Shown here: piece by piece, positions 55,143 to 63,525 of the stretch
How the letters are laid out: every line of letters starts with the position of its first letter
Numbering within the stretch: position 1 is the stretch's first letter
Assembly: GCA_016744135.1 (NCBI GenBank)
Contig: JADGEX010000001.1
Span: forward strand, 1,189,029-1,253,028
Source: Pseudodesulfovibrio sp.
Lineage (GTDB): Bacteria > Desulfobacterota > Desulfovibrionia > Desulfovibrionales > Desulfovibrionaceae
Direction: 5' to 3'
DNA: 64,000 nt
Program-made: the position numbers and the translations under genes
The notes under the pieces: generated by a model
Database searches by the model: none
What the model was told of the DNA's origin: nothing
Seen by the model: the letters and a program-made list of their open reading frames with translations, nothing else

Positions 55143-55640
55143 ATGCTCATGACTGATCTGTTGCCCGAACAACAATGGCTTGAACTGGAAAAAACCCTGC
55201 ACAATGACTGGGGCGTCAATGCCTGCGCTTATGATGCGAACGGCATGACATTCACCGGCTTCAAAAATTTCGTCAATCCACTCTGCGCTGAAATAAAATC
55301 ACACCCTGAAGGCATTCAGGCCATCTGCTCTGTTGCCCATCAACACATGGCGAAACAAGCCAAATCTTCAGGAAAAACCGTCATTGAACAGTGCGATGCA
55401 GGCATGCTCAAAATATGTACCCCAGTGTTCAAGAACAAAGAATTTATCGGCATTGTGGGTGGCTGTGGCAGAGTACTGGCCGACAAGGAAGTAGAAAACT
55501 TCACCATCCACAAAGCGATCAACGTTCCACTGGACACTGTTGACAAATTATCCGAAGACGTACCTGTAATAAGCATGAAAAAGGCCCGCGACATGGCAAG
55601 CTTTCTGGAAGATTTTATCGAACGGATCCCCTGCGCCTGA
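55143..55640 (+). CDS. PocR-domain protein
   Basis: A 165-residue protein consisting only of a PocR-type sensory domain: early NDWGVNACAYDANG, then FVNPLCAEIKS, QAICSVAHQHM, EQCDAGMLKICTPVF and GIVGGCGRVL. PocR domains in regulators and kinases bind small molecules or Fe-S/metal ligands through such Cys. No DNA-binding or kinase part is present here, so it is a stand-alone sensor or binding protein. GAGGA lies before the ATG. Confidence 0.83.
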   Translation: MLMTDLLPEQQWLELEKTLHNDWGVNACAYDANGMTFTGFKNFVNPLCAEIKSHPEGIQAICSVAHQHMAKQAKSSGKTVIEQCDAGMLKICTPVFKNKEFIGIVGGCGRVLADKEVENFTIHKAINVPLDTVDKLSEDVPVISMKKARDMASFLEDFIERIPCA

Positions 55641-55691
55641 TCTTGTTCACGCGCTTTCGCACACGGAAAACCCAACAAGGAGAGTCTCCCG

Positions 55692-56114
55692 ATGGACACT
55701 GCACTCACCGAGGAACTGACAGCGTTCCTCGACACCTGGACCACCGACCCCAACAAGACCAAAGATTGCTTTCAGACCTTCAAAAAACATCTGGAAGGGC
55801 TGGAAGGCGTGACCCTCGACTTCGTTGCTCGCCCGGGCATCACATTTTCCCTGCGCGCGACACATGCCAATCAAAAAAAACGCAGCCTGTTCGCCATGGT
55901 TGATATCATTGACGACGACCCCGCCGATCGCTGGCTTTCGGTCTGTTTTTACAAGGAACTTGTCGATGATCCTGACGAAATCGGCGATGAAGTCCCTGAA
56001 GGTCTGATGGGCGAAGACGCCAAATGTTTCGACCTTTATGAAGGTGACGACGATAAGGTTAACTACATTAAAGATAGACTCTCTGCGGCCAGCCTCTCCG
56101 CTGCTGCGGAATAA
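55692..56114 (+). CDS. Unknown acidic cytoplasmic protein
   Basis: A 140-residue, strongly acidic alpha/beta protein after AAGGAGAG. It has no signal or membrane segment. Visible blocks are LDFVARPGITFSLRATH, LFAMVDIIDDDPADRWLSVCFY and DAKCFDLYEGDD. I do not recognise a family. It closes the sigma-54 controlled cluster. Confidence 0.75.
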   Translation: MDTALTEELTAFLDTWTTDPNKTKDCFQTFKKHLEGLEGVTLDFVARPGITFSLRATHANQKKRSLFAMVDIIDDDPADRWLSVCFYKELVDDPDEIGDEVPEGLMGEDAKCFDLYEGDDDKVNYIKDRLSAASLSAAAE

Positions 56115-56124
56115 TCTCGCCATC

Positions 56125-56174
56125 AAAAAAGCAGTGCGGCGCGAGAACCTGTGAACAGGCTCCGCGCCGCACTG
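56125..56174 (-). terminator. Large hairpin between convergent units
   Basis: CAGTGCGGCGCG (56132-56143) pairs with CGCGCCGCACTG (56163-56174) and encloses a small CCTG/CAGG hairpin. On the minus strand it is followed by six T's, so it mainly terminates the TSCPD/YitT unit. Confidence 0.87.
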
Positions 56175-56202
56175 GCGTCATACGTATTCTCGACTCTAAA
56201 AT

Positions 56203-56529
56203 CTATGCCATGCGGGCCATATGTTCGGTTAAAGCACGGCACAGCTGGTCGGCACAGGATGTTGGTTTCTTGCCACAAGTAATGCCGCTGAGCTTTTCAA
56301 TAACCTCTGAGACATCCATACCTTTGAGCAGTATGGACATGGCCTTGAGGTTTCCTTCGCACCCGCCTGTAAAACTCAAATGCACAAGTTTATGATCTTC
56401 GACGGCAAAGCGAATCATCTTGGCGCAAACGCCTTCTGGAACGTAGGTATTTGCATCGCCGGGAGCATTGCTTGCGTGGATGGAATCGAGAGGAGCCAAG
56501 GGTGTCAGTTCGATGAAAGTATTTTCCAT
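56203..56529 (-). CDS. TSCPD-domain protein
   Basis: A 108-residue protein with the TSCPD/TIGR03905-type signatures: VCAKMIRFAVED, a GGCEGNLKAMSILLKGM block, GITCGKKPTSCADQL and a C-terminal helix. The four conserved Cys probably bind a metal. The domain is also found at the end of some ribonucleotide reductases, but its role alone is unclear. It starts 22 bases after the YitT-like gene. Confidence 0.88.
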   Translation of the reverse strand: MENTFIELTPLAPLDSIHASNAPGDANTYVPEGVCAKMIRFAVEDHKLVHLSFTGGCEGNLKAMSILLKGMDVSEVIEKLSGITCGKKPTSCADQLCRALTEHMARMA

Positions 56530-56551
56530 GAGTCGGTCCAAGAGTGAATGG

Positions 56552-57415
56552 TTAATAAACTTTGCGCTTGGCGATTGACCCGCCGACAACGCTGAATGTA
56601 TTTTCGACCACAAAAATCGCATTGGGGTCGACATCAAAAACCCGCTGCTCCAAACCTCGAAGTCGCAGATTGTCAGTTATAGAAAAAACCATGTCCACCT
56701 GTTCACCCGAATAGCCGCCTGTACCGGGAAAAACAGTAGCATGATGCATGCCGCGACCAGTGATGGCCTTGACCAGATCAGCCGAATGACGAGTGACGAT
56801 ACGCACGGCCTTTCGTTGGTTGAACAAAGAAAGGACATATTCGGTCACTACGGAACTGATAAACAACATGACTAGGGAAGCAATGATCTTGTCTGGCGAA
56901 TACCAGCTCAAAGCAAATCCCATGACCAACGTATTGATCATAAAATAAAACACACCGAAACGTATGCCATACTTCTGGTTGAGGATGACAGCGATAACGT
57001 CCAGCCCTCCCCCGCCGCCATACGAACGGAGGATAATGCCGCATCCAGCGCCCATAAGCGCACCCGACGCAATGGCTGCATAAATCTCATTCTGTATTCC
57101 AAAGTCCATATGAACAACGAATGTCAGCAATGAAACTACACCCATTGAAAACATATTGAGAAAGAAAAACCGTCTGCTCACGCCTTTCCACGCCACAAGG
57201 AACAAAGGAATGTTGAGCAAAAGATACCACCACGAAAGCGACAACCGTGGTTCCATCTTCTGCACCACCACGGCAAAGCCGTACAATGTGCCAGGAATGA
57301 AATCATGATGAATAGCGACTCCATTGTATCCAACAATGTAGAGAAAAGAGCCGATCACAAGCAAAAGCACGTTCCACGCAAGTGAATCCGTAAGCAATCT
57401 CAAACGGTTAAACAT
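56552..57415 (-). CDS. YitT-family membrane protein
   Basis: A 287-residue protein with five to six membrane helices and the DUF161 repeats (YNGVAIHHDFIPGTLYGFAVVV, GIILRSYGGGGGLDVIAVIL). The C-terminal soluble DUF2179 domain (~200-287) carries VTGRGMHHATVFPGTGGYSG-type sequence. The function of YitT proteins is not established. AGGAG precedes the ATG. Confidence 0.9.
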   Translation of the reverse strand: MFNRLRLLTDSLAWNVLLLVIGSFLYIVGYNGVAIHHDFIPGTLYGFAVVVQKMEPRLSLSWWYLLLNIPLFLVAWKGVSRRFFFLNMFSMGVVSLLTFVVHMDFGIQNEIYAAIASGALMGAGCGIILRSYGGGGGLDVIAVILNQKYGIRFGVFYFMINTLVMGFALSWYSPDKIIASLVMLFISSVVTEYVLSLFNQRKAVRIVTRHSADLVKAITGRGMHHATVFPGTGGYSGEQVDMVFSITDNLRLRGLEQRVFDVDPNAIFVVENTFSVVGGSIAKRKVY

Positions 57416-57728
57416 GATTTTTTCTTCTCCTGCCTCCGAATTTTCGGGGTCACCATATAGAGCAAACAGAAGACCTGCAAGAACAATTACAACACGGACT
57501 GGAAAGAAGACACACGGTTAAATTATTGGTGTAAACAGAAAAGAACTAACCACACAAAATATTTCTCTTTCAAGAGGGAAATACAAAACTTCCACAAGGC
57601 AACAAAAACATCAAAAATGCGCTATTTTCGCCGTAAAACCGATACAATTTTTTCCTTTTAATAGGCATTCATTTGTGCTTTTTCGCACAGTCTGGAAAAG
57701 TGCGTGGTCTTTCCAAGGAGCATTTGAT
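57416..57728. other. Divergent intergenic stretch
   Basis: AT-rich non-coding DNA between divergent genes. An inverted repeat TGTGC-TTTTTC-GCACA lies at 57674-57689 and could be an operator for the activator gene. Confidence 0.45.
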
Positions 57729-57782
57729 ATGAGGGAGAACTCTGCGACGGGCACAGGTTTATACTGTCGTAAGGACGTATGA
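57729..57782 (+). CDS. Possible 17-residue leader peptide
   Basis: AAGGAG (57715-57720) is followed after eight bases by ATG; the ORF MRENSATGTGLYCRKDV stops 19 bases before the activator ATG. The activator itself lacks a good ribosome site, so translational coupling is possible. Could be chance. Confidence 0.3.
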   Translation: MRENSATGTGLYCRKDV

Positions 57783-57801
57783 ATAAAGCACCGGATACAC
57801 C

Positions 57802-59166
57802 ATGGAAAAGACAGAACACTTCGGATTAAATTTCAAGACCTTCGCCAGACTCATCGACAATCTGCACGATGAGGTCATCATCTATGACAACAACTATCGT
57901 ATGTTGTACGTCAACAAGGCGTGTGAACGACATTACGGATTCACACAGGAAGAGATGGTCGGTCTGCCTTTTTGGGAAGTCATCCGCAAACATGCGGCCT
58001 GGAACCGGCCCGCACTTCCGGCCGTGTATGAATACAAGCGCCCGATCAAGCAGGAGCAAAAAACGTATCTCGGCCTCGATGTTCTGACTATTGCCAACCC
58101 CATCATGAATGAGGAAGGCGAAATAGAATACGTGGTGCTCAACGTTCGAGACAGTGTGCATAAAGGACAAATCCCCAGTCTGGACGAACTGGAAAACAGT
58201 TTGGAGATAGAAGAGGAACCGCACCCGGAAGATCTTATATACCATAGTACAGCTATGGAAAATGTGGTGCAATCGGCACGCAAGGTGGCGAGCCTGACGG
58301 CTCCATGCCTCCTGCTCGGCGAATCAGGTTGTGGAAAAAGCCTGCTGGCAAAATTCATCCATGCCAACAGCACTCGGCAACACAAACCATTCGTGGTCGT
58401 CAACTGTGCAGCCATCCCGGAACAATTGTTCGAATCCGAACTCTTCGGCCATGTGAAAGGCGCATTTTCCGGTGCCACAAATGCCCGGGGAGGACTCTTT
58501 GCCAAGGCGTCCGGCGGCACACTCTTTCTTGATGAAATTTCAGAACTCCCATTCCCCATGCAGGCAAAGCTGCTCCATGCAGTTCAGGAAATGGAATACC
58601 GGCCAGTTGGAAGCTCACAAACCGTCCAAGCAAATGTCCGTATTCTGGCTGCATCCAACCGCAATCTCGAACGCATGGCCGCTGCTGGTGCATTTCGCCA
58701 GGACCTCTTCTTTCGGCTCAACGTCTTTGATATCACGATCCCCCCGCTGCGAGACCGAAGGGATGATATTGTCCCGCTTCTTTTCTACTTCCTCAACCAC
58801 TATGGGAAGAAGCATAACGCCTCAAAACGGCTCTCCCCGGAAGCCCAATCTCTCCTATGCCAACACTCTTGGCCGGGCAACATTCGAGAACTGGCTCATC
58901 TCATGGAACGACTCGTGGTCACCACTGAAGGTGATGCCATCACTATTGACCACCTGCCCACCACCCTCTATCAAACCTCGCCAGCGCTGCCAGAGGGCAT
59001 AGGGCACAACACTCTCGACGCAGTACTGGAATCCATAGAAAGAAAAATGATCCTCGACGCCCACGTCATGCACGGAAGCACACGCAAAGTTGCTACCGCA
59101 TTGGGCATCAGTCAAAGCCGAGCCTCTCGCCTCATCCGTAAGCACACAGAAAATACCGAGTCGTAA
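57802..59166 (+). CDS. PAS-containing sigma-54 dependent activator with GAFSGA loop
   Basis: A 454-residue protein with a PAS domain (~12-118), an AAA+ domain (~145-370; Walker A GESGCGKS, Walker B GGTLFLDEIS) and a Fis-type helix-turn-helix (TRKVATALGISQSRASRLI). The sigma-54 contact loop reads GAFSGA instead of GAFTGA; Ser keeps the hydroxyl, so activity is expected. It is followed by two GAGTC palindromes and a -24/-12 promoter before an EamA transporter and a molybdenum hydroxylase. It likely senses their substrate or a metabolite and activates them. Confidence 0.92.
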   Translation: MEKTEHFGLNFKTFARLIDNLHDEVIIYDNNYRMLYVNKACERHYGFTQEEMVGLPFWEVIRKHAAWNRPALPAVYEYKRPIKQEQKTYLGLDVLTIANPIMNEEGEIEYVVLNVRDSVHKGQIPSLDELENSLEIEEEPHPEDLIYHSTAMENVVQSARKVASLTAPCLLLGESGCGKSLLAKFIHANSTRQHKPFVVVNCAAIPEQLFESELFGHVKGAFSGATNARGGLFAKASGGTLFLDEISELPFPMQAKLLHAVQEMEYRPVGSSQTVQANVRILAASNRNLERMAAAGAFRQDLFFRLNVFDITIPPLRDRRDDIVPLLFYFLNHYGKKHNASKRLSPEAQSLLCQHSWPGNIRELAHLMERLVVTTEGDAITIDHLPTTLYQTSPALPEGIGHNTLDAVLESIERKMILDAHVMHGSTRKVATALGISQSRASRLIRKHTENTES

Positions 59167-59176
59167 TCGACTCAGC

Positions 59177-59192
59177 GAGTCTGTTGTGACTC
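59177..59192 (+). promoter_or_regulatory. UAS 1 of the EamA/Mo-hydroxylase unit
   Basis: GAGTC-TGTTGT-GACTC, a perfect inverted repeat, ~165 bases upstream of the -24/-12 promoter and 11 bases after the activator stop. Confidence 0.75.
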
Positions 59193-59236
59193 ACCCATGA
59201 TTAAAACACTCGTGCTGTCATTTTTGACATATTTGT

Positions 59237-59252
59237 GAGTCGCTTTTGACTC
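59237..59252 (+). promoter_or_regulatory. UAS 2 of the EamA/Mo-hydroxylase unit
   Basis: GAGTC-GCTTTT-GACTC, the same half-sites and spacing as UAS 1. The centres are 60 bases apart. A further palindrome TGTCA-TTTT-TGACA (59216-59229) lies between them. Confidence 0.75.
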
Positions 59253-59349
59253 ATTCCCCTCACTTACACTAATTGGACAATCAATCAGTCTATTTTCTTA
59301 ACCAGCTGAAAAAACAGTGTTTAAATTACTTTTTTCCTGTTGAACAAGT

Positions 59350-59366
59350 TGGCATATCCATTGCTT
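59350..59366 (+). promoter_or_regulatory. Sigma-54 (-24/-12) promoter
   Basis: TGGCATATCCATTGCTT fits GG-N10-GC with TTGCT at -12. It lies ~100 bases after UAS 2 and 215 bases before the EamA gene, leaving a ~200-base leader in which I see no clear structure or gene. Confidence 0.82.
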
Positions 59367-59580
59367 CTATGCAGATTATTAATAATGCACACAATGCTCT
59401 ATTGATCATATTCTGTAAGGAGGGTCATTCAAAACGGATTGAGGGAAGGATAGCAACACATTCACCGAGTCCCACATAGCATTCCAATCGTCACTGTTCC
59501 GGCATGGGGGCATATCGGACCGAAGTCCGACGGATCAATGACTCGGACATGAGTGAATGAACAAACTTCGAGGAGAAACA

Positions 59581-60495
59581 ATGTTTAAGAATCAAGTAGT
59601 CATCGGATCACTTTACGCTTTGCTGGCCACCGTCCTGTGGGCCGGTGCTTTCATTATCGCCCGCTTGGCAGTTGGCGAAATCTCACCCATGACCTTGGGC
59701 GCAACCCGCTGGGGCATGGCTCTGATTATTCTCAGCACCTTCATGTTGCCAAAAGTGAAAAAAGAATGGCCTGTCGCCAAAACATTTCTGCCGCAGATCA
59801 TCGCTGCCGCCGCATTCGGTGTGGCCGCATACTCTCCGCTCAGCTATTTCGCAGCGCAGACCACCTCGGCCATCAACCTCTCTCTCATTTCCGTAACAAC
59901 TCCCATCTTCATCGTTATCATTGCAGCCGGCATGGGCCAAAAGCAATCCTTCAACACATGGGCTGGCTGTCTCGTCGCCCTGATCGGTTCTTTCTATCTC
60001 GTCTCCGGTGGCGACATTAACCAGATCCTCGGCATGCATTTCGCCGCAGGTGACATCCTGATGCTCGGCGCCGCAGTCGGTTTCGCCATCTACAGCCTGA
60101 TCCTCAAGAAGACACCCGACGGCCTGTCCGGCGGCACCATCATGTACCTCATGTCCTTCTTCGCAGTGCTCATGCTCATCCCCTGCGTCATCTGGGAATC
60201 CACTCAACCAAGCATGGTCTTCAACATGAACGGCGTGGTCCTTTTCTCCATCACTTTCTCCGCCATCTGTTCCTCCATCATCGCGTGGTGGACTTGGAAC
60301 ATCGGCCTTGAAAAGGCCGGTCCAGAACTGTGCGGCATGATCTACTACTCCCTCCCCCTCTGGGGCGGCTTCTTCGCCTTCGTTTTCCTTGGCGAACAAA
60401 TGACATCAGTCCACTACGTCTCCGGCGCGCTGATCATTGGCGGTATCATCTGGGCCAGCCGTGGCGCCAAAAAACCCGTTGAAGACAAAGCTTAA
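59581..60495 (+). CDS. EamA-family (DMT) transporter
   Basis: A 304-residue protein with ten membrane helices in two EamA repeats (LYALLATVLWAGAFIIARLAVGE; DILMLGAAVGFAIYSLILKK). GAGGAG lies before the ATG, which is the second in-frame start. As the first gene behind the sigma-54 promoter and ahead of a molybdenum hydroxylase, it may move that enzyme's substrate or product. Substrate unknown. Confidence 0.9.
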   Translation: MFKNQVVIGSLYALLATVLWAGAFIIARLAVGEISPMTLGATRWGMALIILSTFMLPKVKKEWPVAKTFLPQIIAAAAFGVAAYSPLSYFAAQTTSAINLSLISVTTPIFIVIIAAGMGQKQSFNTWAGCLVALIGSFYLVSGGDINQILGMHFAAGDILMLGAAVGFAIYSLILKKTPDGLSGGTIMYLMSFFAVLMLIPCVIWESTQPSMVFNMNGVVLFSITFSAICSSIIAWWTWNIGLEKAGPELCGMIYYSLPLWGGFFAFVFLGEQMTSVHYVSGALIIGGIIWASRGAKKPVEDKA

Positions 60496-60516
60496 CAACA
60501 CCTGAACTCCATTAAT

Positions 60517-60540
60517 GGGGTAGGCCTTCGGGCCTGCCCC
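60517..60540 (+). terminator. TTCG-loop hairpin between eamA and the hydroxylase genes
   Basis: GGGGTAGGCC and GGCCTGCCCC pair with one wobble around a TTCG loop, 21 bases past the stop. No T-run follows, so read-through into the hydroxylase genes is likely. Confidence 0.6.
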
Positions 60541-60664
60541 GACAAATTTCCTCCTGCAGCAGCGCTGTGGGAAACGGGACAAGCGCGCCCGTAAAAAAAG
60601 GCTGCTTATCAACAACTCCGGCCGGATACAGGCCGACCGACAACGTTCGACAAAGGGAAGCATC

Positions 60665-61156
60665 ATGAACGAACAACGAAAAAAACTCATCACATTGACA
60701 GTAAACGATGAAGTTCTGTCGATCCCGGTGGAGTCGCACTGGACCCTTTCCAAAGTCCTCCGCAACGACTGTGGCCACACCGGAGCCAAGGAAGCGTGCG
60801 GCGAAGGTGCGTGCGGTGCATGTACCGTCCTCATCGACGGCGTAGCCGTTCCCTCCTGCATGGTTCTGGCCGTGGAGCAGGAAGGTAAAGTCATCGAAAC
60901 GGTTGAAGGATTGTCCAAGGACGGCAAGCTGCATCCCATTCAGGAAGCATGGCTTGAAGAATACGGCGCACAATGCGGTTTCTGCTCTCCCGGAATGATC
61001 ATGACCACCAAGTATCTGCTGAGCAAAAATTCTGATCCCACTGACGACGAAATCAAGGAAGCCCTCGGCGGCAACCTCTGTATCTGCAACAACTACGAGC
61101 ACATCATCAACGCCGTACGCAGTGCGGCCAAGAAGATGGCAAAGGAGCAGGTCTAA
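60665..61156 (+). CDS. Molybdenum hydroxylase, [2Fe-2S] subunit
   Basis: A 163-residue XdhC/CoxS/HcrC-type subunit. A plant-type [2Fe-2S] site is formed by Cys45, 50, 53 and 65. The second, alpha-helical cluster is formed by Cys104, 107, 139 and 141 (CGFCSPGM and GNLCICNNYEH). The usual GNLCRCTGY is CICNNY here. It overlaps the large-subunit gene by one base. Confidence 0.93.
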   Translation: MNEQRKKLITLTVNDEVLSIPVESHWTLSKVLRNDCGHTGAKEACGEGACGACTVLIDGVAVPSCMVLAVEQEGKVIETVEGLSKDGKLHPIQEAWLEEYGAQCGFCSPGMIMTTKYLLSKNSDPTDDEIKEALGGNLCICNNYEHIINAVRSAAKKMAKEQV

Positions 61157-63525
61157 TGGCTGAACTGACATCCATCGGCAAATCTGTCCGCCAAAAGGAC
61201 GGGCGCGCCCGCGTCACAGGCGAAGCCAAGTATTACGCCGACTTCATCCTGCCAGGCATGTTGCAAACCCGCATCCTGCGTAGCCCTTACCCGGCAGCCG
61301 ACATCATTTCCATCGACACGACCGAGGCCGAAGCCGTTCATGGTGTCCGTCTCGTCATGACCCATGAGAACTACCCCAAGGCATTCCGCAACACCCTCTA
61401 CTACGTCGGAGATCTCGTAGCCGCCGTGGTGGCGGACGATGAAACCATCGCCGAAGAAGCCATGGGACTCATCAAGGTTGAATACGAAAAGAAAAAGTTC
61501 GTCGTCAGCCTTGAAGAGGCGATGAAGAAAGACTCTCCGCAAGTTTTCGAAGGCGTTGATAACTGTCAGGACTGGGCCTTCCATGCCCTGCTCAGTGATC
61601 GCGACCCGGAAACCGGTCTGTTCAAGACCAAGACCCCGGCCGAATACAATGGCTTCGGCGACATTGAAAAGGGCTTTGAAGAAGCGGACTACATTATCGA
61701 TCAAAAAGCGCTCAAATACGCTTACTGCAAGGGACCTGCAATGGAACCTCGCGGCTGTACCGCTGACTTTGATGGCACCAAACTCCACATGTACACCCAC
61801 TCTCAGGGCATGCACGACGAAAAGCTGTGTCTGGCTCAGGCACTCGGCATTCCGTCCAGCATGGTGAACTACGTGGCACCCTTTACCGGCTCCAGCTTCG
61901 GTGGCAAAAACGCCTTCCCTCTGGACCGCAACATTGCCTCTCATTACCTCATGGTAGCAAGCCTTGCCTGTCTCGATTTGAAAAAGCCAGTCCATTGCCC
62001 ATATTCTCGTGAAGAGGAAATGGTCAGCGGTTGGTCTCGCGGTAGTCAGACCGATGTCAAAATCGGCTTCAAAAAGGATGGAACCCTGACCACCATGGAC
62101 TTGGAACACTGGCAGGAAACAGGTTCCGGCGGCGACAAGTACCCCGCCAAGAACGCCATGCTCGCCACTGGTTCTGTTCTGTACTCTCACAACTGCCAGA
62201 ACCAGCGCGGCAAGATTCACTACGTGAACACCAACCGTCAGCCCGCTGCAGGTTGGCAGGGGTATGGCGCTCCCGAAGGCACCTTTGCCGTGGAAACAAC
62301 CATGGACATCGCCTCCTACGAACTGGGCATCGATCCCGTGGAACTTCGCAAGATGAACTGCATGCGTGCAGGCGACATTGATTCCGGTTGGGACCCGCTG
62401 GTTTACAAATCTGCCCTCATTTCTTCCTCCGGCATTCGTGACTGCCTCGACGCAGGTGCGGAAGCTCTGGATTGGAAAAACACATGGCAGCACCCGGACA
62501 AAAAGACGGGCCGTATCCGTCACGGCATGGGCGTGGCCATCTTCGCCATGGGCGCAGGTCGCCCCGGCCCGGGCAACTCGTCCGAAGCCATGGTTAAAAT
62601 CTACCCCGACGGTTCTGCCGCTCTGGTCTGCGCCGTGGCCGACATCGGTCAGGGACAGCACACTGTCCAGTGTCAGATCGTAGCCGAAGTTCTCGGCCTG
62701 CCTTACAAGAAAATCGGTCTTGTCTGTCACGACACCGACTCCACACCCTTTGCCACATTGGTCGCCAACAGCTGCGGCACATGGATTCAGGGTTGGGCCA
62801 CATACGAAGCAGCCATTGATGCCAAGCATCAGGTTCTCAAACTCGCAGCAGGCGTCATGGGCGTTTCCGAAACAGAACTGGATATCAACGAAGACGGTGT
62901 CTTCATGACCAATGACACAAGCAAGGGGATAACCTTTGCCGAGGCATTCGGTACACGCGGCCACTACGGCGGCATCCATGAAATCACCGGTTACTACGTG
63001 AACAACTCTCCCCATCCCAACGGTCTCAAGGATGGCAAGAAAGATCAGGTCTACATCCCCAAGGAGAAGGGCGCACAGTTCATCTCTCTGGATATCGACA
63101 CCGAAACCGGCATGATCGAAAACGCCCGCGTGACCATGGCGCAAAATGTAGGCAAAGCCCTCAACCCGAAAATCGTTGAAGGCCAGCTCTGCACCTCCCG
63201 CCACGGCGTTGATAACGCGATGCTCGGCAACGATTGCATCATCGACAAGCGCAATGGCTGGCTCATGACTCCCAACTGGGTTGATTATCGTCACACCACC
63301 ACCATGGATTGCGACGTTGATCCCATCGTCATCGAAAAACCCGGTGATCCGACCCATCCGTTCGGAGCCACGGCCTGTGGAGAAGGCGCAGCCTGCCCCA
63401 CATTGGCCGCATTCTCCAACGCCATTTACAACGCTATCGGCGTTCGTTTGACCGAAACGCCATACACCCCTGAAAGCATCCTCATTGGCCTGGGCAAAAT
63501 CAAGGCCAGAGGGAGGAAGAAATAA
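61156..63525 (+). CDS. Molybdenum hydroxylase, Mo-cofactor large subunit
   Basis: A 789-residue xanthine dehydrogenase-family protein. The N-terminal a/b-hammerhead domain (~15-125) includes GRARVTGEAKYYADFILPGML. The Mo-binding domains contain FTGSSFGGKNAF, GWQGYGAPEGTFAVE, a GQGQHTVQCQIVAE block and, near the C-terminus, the catalytic Glu in CGEGAACPTLAAF. The substrate loops are not diagnostic to me. Aromatic acyl-CoA, purine or N-heterocycle hydroxylation or reduction are all possible. It overlaps both neighbours by one base, a tight three-subunit operon. Confidence 0.92.
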   Translation: MAELTSIGKSVRQKDGRARVTGEAKYYADFILPGMLQTRILRSPYPAADIISIDTTEAEAVHGVRLVMTHENYPKAFRNTLYYVGDLVAAVVADDETIAEEAMGLIKVEYEKKKFVVSLEEAMKKDSPQVFEGVDNCQDWAFHALLSDRDPETGLFKTKTPAEYNGFGDIEKGFEEADYIIDQKALKYAYCKGPAMEPRGCTADFDGTKLHMYTHSQGMHDEKLCLAQALGIPSSMVNYVAPFTGSSFGGKNAFPLDRNIASHYLMVASLACLDLKKPVHCPYSREEEMVSGWSRGSQTDVKIGFKKDGTLTTMDLEHWQETGSGGDKYPAKNAMLATGSVLYSHNCQNQRGKIHYVNTNRQPAAGWQGYGAPEGTFAVETTMDIASYELGIDPVELRKMNCMRAGDIDSGWDPLVYKSALISSSGIRDCLDAGAEALDWKNTWQHPDKKTGRIRHGMGVAIFAMGAGRPGPGNSSEAMVKIYPDGSAALVCAVADIGQGQHTVQCQIVAEVLGLPYKKIGLVCHDTDSTPFATLVANSCGTWIQGWATYEAAIDAKHQVLKLAAGVMGVSETELDINEDGVFMTNDTSKGITFAEAFGTRGHYGGIHEITGYYVNNSPHPNGLKDGKKDQVYIPKEKGAQFISLDIDTETGMIENARVTMAQNVGKALNPKIVEGQLCTSRHGVDNAMLGNDCIIDKRNGWLMTPNWVDYRHTTTMDCDVDPIVIEKPGDPTHPFGATACGEGAACPTLAAFSNAIYNAIGVRLTETPYTPESILIGLGKIKARGRKK

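Noticed and set aside
61153-63357. 734-codon open frame on the minus strand
   Set aside because: It is the antisense shadow of the molybdenum hydroxylase large subunit, whose plus-strand product has clear family motifs. The minus translation is low in structure and rich in His/Val/Gly repeats.
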